A stretch of DNA of 64,000 nucleotides from Eubacteriales bacterium (GTDB lineage Bacteria > Bacillota > Clostridia > Lachnospirales > Lachnospiraceae), in the NCBI GenBank assembly GCA_030537195.1, contig JAUNOK010000001.1, positions 218,911 through 282,910 on the forward strand, given 5' to 3'. The position numbers and the translations under genes were made by a program. The notes under the pieces are model-generated. The model worked only from the letters and a program-made list of their open reading frames with translations, did no database searches and was not told the DNA's origin. Below are positions 59,555 through 64,000 of the stretch, piece after piece; position 1 is the first letter of the stretch, and each line of letters begins with the position of its first letter.

Positions 59555-61981
59555 ATGAATACATCATTAAATTGGATAAAAGCAATGGTTCCAGGTCTTG
59601 AGTGTACAGATCAGGAATTCAGAGATGCAATGACACTTTCAGGAACTAAGGTAGAGTGTTTCAATGCATTTGACAAGAACCTTGATAAAATCGTAGTTGG
59701 ACAGATTCTCTCAGTTGAGAAGCATCCTGATGCAGACAAGCTTGTTGTATGCCAGGTTAATGTCGGCAGCGAGAATGTGCAGATTGTAACAGGCGCACCT
59801 AACATTGAAGTTGGTTCAAGCGGACAGAAGGTTCCTGTAGTATTAGACGGAGGAAGAGTTGCCGGAGGACATGACGGTGGAGCACTTCCAGAAGACGGAA
59901 TTAAGATTAAGAAGGGCAAGTTAAGAGGAGTAGAGTCATGCGGTATGATGTGCTCTATCGAGGAGCTTGGTTCTTCAAGAGAATTCTTCCCAGATGCACC
60001 AGAGGGAGGAATCTATATATTAGGAGATGATGCTGTTGTTGGTTCAAGTGCAGTAGAGTACTTAGGACTTAACGATACAGTATTTGAATATGAGATTACT
60101 AATAACCGTGTAGACTGCTACAGCGTTATCGGTATCGCAAGAGAGGCTGCAGCTACATTTAGAAAGCCTTTCAATCCACCAGTTGTTACTAAGACAGGTA
60201 ATGACGAGGATGTCAACACAATGGTTTCAGTTGATATTGAAGCTAAAGAGCTTTGCTCAAGATATGTTGCAAGAGTTGTTAAGAATATCAGACTTGCTCC
60301 ATCTCCAAAGTGGATGCAGCGCAGACTCATGACAGCAGGTATCAGACCAATCAATAACATCGTTGATATCACTAACTATGTTATGGAAGAATATGGCCAG
60401 CCAATGCACGCATATGACTATGATACTCTTGCAGGTCACAAGATTGTTGTAAGAACAGCTTCAGAAGGAGAGAAGTTCGTAACACTTGACGGACAGGAGA
60501 GAACTCTTGATGCACAGACTCTTCTTATCTGCGACGGTGAGAAGCCAGTTGGTATCGCTGGTATCATGGGCGGCGAGAACTCAATGATTACTGATGATGT
60601 TCAGACAATGCTTTTCGAAGCAGCTACATTTGACGGAACTAACATCAGAAAGACAACTAAGAAGATTGGTTTAAGAACAGATGCTTCTGGTAAGTTCGAG
60701 AAGGGACTTGACCCAGAGAACGCTATGGAAGCTATCAACAGAGCCTGCCAGCTTATTGAAGAGCTTGATGCAGGTGATGTTGTAGGAGGTGCAGTTGATG
60801 TATATCCTAACCCTGTAACTAAGAAGAGACTTCCATTTGAGCCAGCTAAATACAACGCTTTACTTGGTACTAATGTATCAGATGAAGATATGCTTTCTTA
60901 CTTTGAAAGACTTGAGGTTGAATATGATAAGGACGCTAATGAACTTATCATCCCAACATTCAGACAGGATCTTAACAGAGATGCTGATATAGCAGAGGAA
61001 GTTGCAAGATTCTTCGGATATGACAACATTCCTACAACTCTTCCTAAGGGAGAGACAACAATGGGTAAGATTTCTTTCGAGCAGAGTATTGAAGATGCAG
61101 CTTCTGAAGTTGCCCAGTTTACAGGATTCTCACAGGCTATGACATACTCATTCGAAAGCCCTAAGGTATTCGATAAGTTAAAGCTTCCTGCTGATTCTGT
61201 ATACAGAAAGACAGTTGTAATCTCTAATCCATTAGGAGAGGATTTCTCAGTTATGAGAACACTTCCAATCCACGGAATGCTTACATCATTATCTACTAAC
61301 TATAACAGAAGAAACAAGAATGTTAAGTTATATGAATTAGCTAAGGTTTACCTTGCAGCAGATGATGTTAACGAGCTTCCAGATGAGAGAGTTGAATTCA
61401 CACTCGGAGCTTTCGGTGGCGTTGATTTCTACTCAATGAAGGGCGTTATTGAAGAATTCCTTGAGAAGATTGGAATGAAGAAGAAGCCAACATATGATGC
61501 TAAGGCTGGTATTCCATTCTTGCATCCAGGTCGTCAGGCTGATGTATATTACGCTGATAAGAAGATTGGTTACATCGGAGAACTTCATCCAGATGTTGCT
61601 GATACTTACTCAATCGGTGAGAGAACATATATTGTTGTTATTGATATTCCAACAGTTACAGAGATGGCAAGCTTCGATAAGAAGTTCACAGGAATTGCAA
61701 AGTTCCCAGCCGTAACAAGAGATATCAGTATGGTAATGCCTAAGGAACTTCCAGTTGGTGAAGTTGAGAAGATTATTGAGAAGCGCGGCGGCAAGATATT
61801 AGAGAGCTACAACCTCTTCGATATCTACGAAGGAAGCCAGATTAAGGAAGGCTTCAAGTCAGTTGCTTACTCAATCGCATTCAGAGCTAAGGACAGAACA
61901 CTTGAGGATAAGGATATTACACCAGTAATGGAGAAGATATTCAAGGACCTTGAGGCTGATGGAATCGAGCTTAGAAAGTAA
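59555..61981 (+). CDS. pheT: phenylalanyl-tRNA synthetase beta subunit
   Basis: This 808-aa subunit has the N-terminal tRNA-binding OB domain (VGQILSVEKHPDADKLVVCQVN) and the B3/B4 editing domain (NRVDCYSVIGIAREAAA). The B5 domain (NAMEAINRACQLI), the synthetase-like core and a C-terminal ferredoxin-like anticodon-binding domain (FPAVTRDISMVMP) follow. It lies 70 bases after pheS with AAGGAG. This is the standard pheST arrangement. Confidence 0.97.
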   Translation: MNTSLNWIKAMVPGLECTDQEFRDAMTLSGTKVECFNAFDKNLDKIVVGQILSVEKHPDADKLVVCQVNVGSENVQIVTGAPNIEVGSSGQKVPVVLDGGRVAGGHDGGALPEDGIKIKKGKLRGVESCGMMCSIEELGSSREFFPDAPEGGIYILGDDAVVGSSAVEYLGLNDTVFEYEITNNRVDCYSVIGIAREAAATFRKPFNPPVVTKTGNDEDVNTMVSVDIEAKELCSRYVARVVKNIRLAPSPKWMQRRLMTAGIRPINNIVDITNYVMEEYGQPMHAYDYDTLAGHKIVVRTASEGEKFVTLDGQERTLDAQTLLICDGEKPVGIAGIMGGENSMITDDVQTMLFEAATFDGTNIRKTTKKIGLRTDASGKFEKGLDPENAMEAINRACQLIEELDAGDVVGGAVDVYPNPVTKKRLPFEPAKYNALLGTNVSDEDMLSYFERLEVEYDKDANELIIPTFRQDLNRDADIAEEVARFFGYDNIPTTLPKGETTMGKISFEQSIEDAASEVAQFTGFSQAMTYSFESPKVFDKLKLPADSVYRKTVVISNPLGEDFSVMRTLPIHGMLTSLSTNYNRRNKNVKLYELAKVYLAADDVNELPDERVEFTLGAFGGVDFYSMKGVIEEFLEKIGMKKKPTYDAKAGIPFLHPGRQADVYYADKKIGYIGELHPDVADTYSIGERTYIVVIDIPTVTEMASFDKKFTGIAKFPAVTRDISMVMPKELPVGEVEKIIEKRGGKILESYNLFDIYEGSQIKEGFKSVAYSIAFRAKDRTLEDKDITPVMEKIFKDLEADGIELRK

Positions 61982-62009
61982 TACAGACCAGGCTATTGCA
62001 GTGGTCGAT

Positions 62010-62038
62010 AAAGGGGCGGCGTGTGGCGCCGCCCCTTT
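62010..62038 (+). terminator. GC-rich terminator-like hairpin between pheT and queA
   Basis: A 12-bp perfect stem (62010-62021 with 62027-62038) and a 5-base loop. The T tract after it is short and interrupted, so termination may be partial. Confidence 0.7.
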
Positions 62039-62057
62039 GCTTTGAAAGGAGTAGTAC

Positions 62058-63089
62058 ATGGATTTACATGATTTTTATTATGATCTGCCAGAGGAGCTTA
62101 TTGCGCAGGATCCTTTGTCTGACAGATCAAGTTCAAGACTTATGGTGCTTGATAAAGAAACAGGAGAGATTGAACATAAGATATTCAGAGATATAGTAGA
62201 TTATCTTAAGCCGGGTGACTGCCTTGTTGTTAATGATACTAAGGTAATACCAGCAAGACTTATAGGAGCTAAGGTTGATACAGGAGCTGCTATTGAAGTG
62301 CTTCTTCTTAAGAGACTTGAAGACAGGCAGGATACATGGGAAGTTCTTGTTAAGCCAGGAAAGAAAGCTAAGGTTGGTGCTAAGATAAGTTTTGGCGAAG
62401 GTAAGCTTATAGGTGAGGTTATTGATATAGTTGAGGAAGGAAACAGACTTATCCAGTTCACATATGATGGAATATTTGAAGAAATTCTTGATGAACTCGG
62501 ACAGATGCCTCTTCCTCCATATATAACACATAAACTTGAAGATAAGAACAGATACCAGACAGTATATGCAAAGCATGAGGGTTCTGCAGCAGCGCCTACT
62601 GCTGGATTACATTTTACAACAGAGCTTCTTGAAAAAATCAAGGCCATGGGAGTTAATATTGCAAGAGTAACACTTCATGTAGGTCTTGGAACATTCAGAC
62701 CAGTTAAGGTAGAGAATATTCTTGACCACCATATGCATTCAGAATTCTATGTTGTTACACAGGAAGCTGCTGATATGATTAATAATACAAGAAAGAATGG
62801 TGGCAGAGTAATTGCTGTTGGAACAACAAGTACAAGAACTCTTGAGTCGGTTGCACTTGAAGATGGAACAATTCCAGCTAAGAGTGGTTGGACAGAGATA
62901 TTCATATATCCGGGATATAAGTTTAAGGCTATTGACTGTCTTATAACTAACTTCCATCTTCCAGAATCAACACTTGTTATGCTGGTATCAGCACTTGCTG
63001 GAAGGGAGCATGTGCTTCATGCATATGAGGTTGCTGTACAGGAAAAATACAGATTCTTCAGCTTTGGAGATGCTATGTTTATTAAATAA
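62058..63089 (+). CDS. queA: S-adenosylmethionine:tRNA ribosyltransferase-isomerase
   Basis: It transfers and isomerises the ribosyl group of SAM to make epoxyqueuosine in tRNA. The 343-aa product has [31 protein letters not shown], the [16 protein letters not shown] signature, [13 protein letters not shown] and [23 protein letters not shown]. No tgt or other queuosine gene is in the window. Confidence 0.97.
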   Translation: MDLHDFYYDLPEELIAQDPLSDRSSSRLMVLDKETGEIEHKIFRDIVDYLKPGDCLVVNDTKVIPARLIGAKVDTGAAIEVLLLKRLEDRQDTWEVLVKPGKKAKVGAKISFGEGKLIGEVIDIVEEGNRLIQFTYDGIFEEILDELGQMPLPPYITHKLEDKNRYQTVYAKHEGSAAAPTAGLHFTTELLEKIKAMGVNIARVTLHVGLGTFRPVKVENILDHHMHSEFYVVTQEAADMINNTRKNGGRVIAVGTTSTRTLESVALEDGTIPAKSGWTEIFIYPGYKFKAIDCLITNFHLPESTLVMLVSALAGREHVLHAYEVAVQEKYRFFSFGDAMFIK

Positions 63090-63112
63090 TAATATATATT
63101 TATAGAAAACAC

Positions 63113-63141
63113 TTGCATGTAAAAATAAAAAATGATATATT
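63113..63141 (+). promoter_or_regulatory. promoter of the antisense (antitoxin) RNA
   Basis: TTGCAT (63113-63118), a 17-base spacer and TATATT (63136-63141) with an extended TG at 63133-63134. It points towards the shared terminator and faces the toxin promoter. No ORF with an RBS follows it. Confidence 0.65.
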
Positions 63142-63150
63142 AAATGAGGA

Positions 63151-63168
63151 AAATGACTCATGAACACA
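63151..63168 (+). repeat. direct repeat, copy 1 (DR in antitoxin RNA)
   Basis: AAATGACTCATGAACACA matches 17 of 18 bases at 63327-63344 (G instead of A at position 6). This is equivalent in placement to the DRa/DRb repeats of the pAD1 par locus. Confidence 0.9.
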
Positions 63169-63171
63169 AAC

Positions 63172-63206
63172 GAACCCCCTCGGTGCTGCTTTCACCGAGG
63201 GGGTTC
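63172..63206 (+). terminator. shared bidirectional terminator of toxin and antitoxin RNAs
   Basis: A perfect 14-bp GC-rich stem (63172-63185 with 63193-63206) and a 7-base loop are flanked by T-containing tails on both strands. The two convergent transcripts would end here and share the hairpin as complementary stem-loops. Confidence 0.85.
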
Positions 63207-63244
63207 TGTTCCGTTGTGGAGGGGTGGACTAAACCCCAGGCTAG

Positions 63245-63337
63245 TTACCTATTATGTAGCCCGTCTAACCATTTGCTGATGCAATGTACTATTACACCAG
63301 CCATGACGGATATGATTAAGGTCACCAAATGGCTCAT
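63245..63337 (-). CDS. Fst-like 30-aa hydrophobic toxin peptide
   Basis: Reverse-strand ORF of 30 residues. The start codon (63337-63335) lies 6 bases after a strong GGGAGGTG-type Shine-Dalgarno (63352-63344 region). The peptide has a hydrophobic stretch (VTLIISVMAGVIVHCI) followed by SKWLDG and a basic end. It aligns without gaps to pAD1 Fst at the pattern L-x-(S/T)-L-(I/V)-I, then IS-(K/R)-x-LD; the central Pro of Fst is absent. It should be a membrane-acting toxin of a type I toxin-antitoxin system. The RBS is partly sequestered by an upstream pairing (63365-63371 with 63343-63350). Confidence 0.75.
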   Translation of the reverse strand: MSHLVTLIISVMAGVIVHCISKWLDGLHNR

Positions 63338-63344
63338 GAACACA
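63327..63344 (+). repeat. direct repeat, copy 2, spanning the toxin start codon
   Basis: AAATGGCTCATGAACACA; its complement contains the toxin ATG and the bases joining it to the Shine-Dalgarno. The antitoxin RNA carrying copy 1 can pair here and block translation. Confidence 0.88.
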
Positions 63345-63382
63345 CCTCCCTTCTGTACCAATCTGGGAGTGGTAACAAAAAT

Positions 63383-63411
63383 ATTCTAACACAATATACA
63401 ATGCATAGCAA
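63383..63411 (-). promoter_or_regulatory. promoter of the Fst-like toxin mRNA
   Basis: On the reverse strand TTGCTA (63411-63406), a 17-base spacer and TAGAAT (63388-63383) with an extended TG. The predicted start near 63376 gives an mRNA of roughly 210 bases down to the shared terminator. Confidence 0.68.
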
Positions 63412-63433
63412 TTAAAATATTCAAAAAATATAT

Positions 63434-63462
63434 TTGAACTTCTGAAAGGTTAATGATATCAT
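63434..63462 (+). promoter_or_regulatory. promoter of the PilZ gene
   Basis: TTGAAC (63434-63439), a 17-base spacer and TATCAT (63457-63462) with an extended TG at 63454-63455. It diverges from the toxin promoter. Confidence 0.6.
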
Positions 63463-63518
63463 TAAATAGATTAAACAAACATGAACAGATAAGAGGCTGC
63501 TCGGAATAGAGGTTAATC

Positions 63519-63881
63519 ATGGTCGAAGTTGAGAGAAGACAATCAAGAAGAACAGATGTTGATGTTATTATTTCTTTGAAAAAGCTTGATGAAAGTCATG
63601 TTTCTGCATGTTCCGGGGAGACAGTGGATGTTAATGTTATTAATATATCCAAGGGTGGTATAGCATTCAAGTCAGACCGAAAGTTTGAACTGAATACTTA
63701 TTATTCGACAGTAATCACTCTTGATAACAAGGAACGTATAGAGGCTGTTGTTGAGATAATCAGAATGGAGAATCTTGGAGAGGCTGAGACTACCTATGGA
63801 TGCAGATTCGTGGGGATTAGCGAGGAAGACCAGTTCAGGATTGAAGTGTATCAGCTTGTATATGAAAGCAATCACAATTAA
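63519..63881 (+). CDS. PilZ domain c-di-GMP-binding protein
   Basis: This 120-aa single-domain protein has the two c-di-GMP signatures: an N-terminal basic RRQSRR motif (RxxxR) and NISKGGIAF for (D/N)xSxxG. Beta strands of the PilZ barrel follow. It is probably an effector that transmits the second messenger made by GGDEF proteins such as the one at 23.4-25.2 kb. Target unknown. A modest RBS (AGAGG) precedes the ATG. Confidence 0.88.
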   Translation: MVEVERRQSRRTDVDVIISLKKLDESHVSACSGETVDVNVINISKGGIAFKSDRKFELNTYYSTVITLDNKERIEAVVEIIRMENLGEAETTYGCRFVGISEEDQFRIEVYQLVYESNHN

Positions 63882-63889
63882 ATATCATG

Positions 63890-64000
63890 AGTAGCGCAGA
63901 TGATCGCGGCTGCATTCGTGCAGGTGAGGAAAGTCCGGGCTTCATAGGGCAGGATGCCGGATAACGTCCGGTGGAGGCGACTCCAAGGCCAGTGCAACAG
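63890..64000 (+). ncRNA. rnpB: RNase P RNA, 5' part (cut by window end)
   Basis: The conserved region GAGGAAAGTCCGGGCTTCA (CR-I) and the later CCAGTGCAACAG match bacterial RNase P RNA of the ancestral (A) type in order and spacing. A plausible promoter (TTGTAT 63856-63861, 17-base spacer, TAAATA 63879-63884) places the 5' end near 63890. The 3' two thirds lie outside the window. Confidence 0.92.

Larger units (their letters stand above)
63148..63212 (+). ncRNA. predicted antitoxin RNA of a par/Fst-like type I system
   Basis: The predicted RNA of about 65 bases runs from the promoter at 63113-63141 to the end of the 14-bp hairpin. It contains repeat copy 1 (63151-63168), which is 17/18 identical to the plus-strand copy at 63327-63344 spanning the toxin start codon. 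It is therefore complementary to the toxin mRNA there and across the terminator. RNA ends are inferred, not observed. Confidence 0.6.

Noticed and set aside
63144..63389. 81-aa plus-strand ORF over the toxin locus
   Set aside because: It crosses the perfect terminator, has no convincing RBS and runs antisense to the RBS-bearing toxin ORF; it is a shadow frame.

Overview
The window is a gene-dense, AT-rich chromosomal segment of a Gram-positive anaerobe of class Clostridia. The best fit is Lachnospiraceae, something like Lachnospira/Eubacterium eligens; this is inferred from protein style, not from a database search. Supporting signs are the SCIFF ribosomal peptide with its radical-SAM maturase beside a fused SecDF, a homodimeric GlyS, the HrcA/CIRCE-GrpE-DnaK-DnaJ operon, MecA, Rex, and an apparently Lachnospiraceae-type cassette of three uncharacterised large genes (53-58.4 kb). 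Almost all genes have strong Shine-Dalgarno sites, and many promoters carry an extended -10 (TGn) with 17-base spacing. No insertion sequence, phage gene, CRISPR array, tRNA or rRNA is visible. The only structural RNA gene is the 5' part of RNase P RNA, cut by the right edge.

Layout. 0-4.7 kb: amino-acid ABC transporter ATPase, enolase with a structured leader, methionine aminopeptidase with a SEC-C zinc motif, and a reverse-strand MATE exporter. 4.8-10.6 kb: SCIFF peptide (48 aa, missed by length cut-offs), its maturase ScfB, SecDF and RecJ. 10.6-14.8 kb (reverse): a ClC antiporter with a GREGA gate motif, a CYTH protein, HU and an ABC-F ATPase. 14.9-19.7 kb: DEAD-box helicase, a stand-alone MetH reactivation domain and a MetH that lacks that domain. 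19.8-25.2 kb: Rex, NAD(P)HX repair enzyme, an orphan MazF-type toxin, a CBS/CorC protein and a diguanylate cyclase. 25.3-37 kb: branched-chain and aspartate-family amino-acid genes (ilvN, ilvC, a fused LeuD-LeuC, separate leuD and leuC, thrC), interleaved with a membrane-anchored PIG-L deacetylase, a catalytically degenerate HemC-like protein, mecA, an S66 peptidase and an Asn/Ser-rich lipoprotein.

37-42 kb: heat-shock operon under a perfect CIRCE operator. 42-53 kb: M16C peptidase, era, recO, a pyridoxamine-kinase-like protein, a small radical-SAM protein, glyS, a zinc-ribbon membrane protein and rarA. 53-58.4 kb: a tightly packed cassette of a 1124-aa solenoid protein, a divergent Hsp70-like (ASKHA) protein and a TPR-like protein. 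58.4-63.1 kb: pheS, pheT, queA. 63.1-64 kb: a compact locus that looks like a chromosomal par/Fst-type type I toxin-antitoxin system, then a PilZ protein and rnpB.

The two most interesting items are the Fst-like locus at 63.11-63.41 kb and the uncharacterised Hsp70-like cassette at 53.07-58.43 kb. The Fst-like locus has a 30-aa membrane peptide, convergent promoters, a shared 14-bp terminator, and direct repeats that would let the antisense RNA pair with the toxin start codon. The HemC-like pseudo-enzyme and the fused plus split isopropylmalate-isomerase array are further unusual points.
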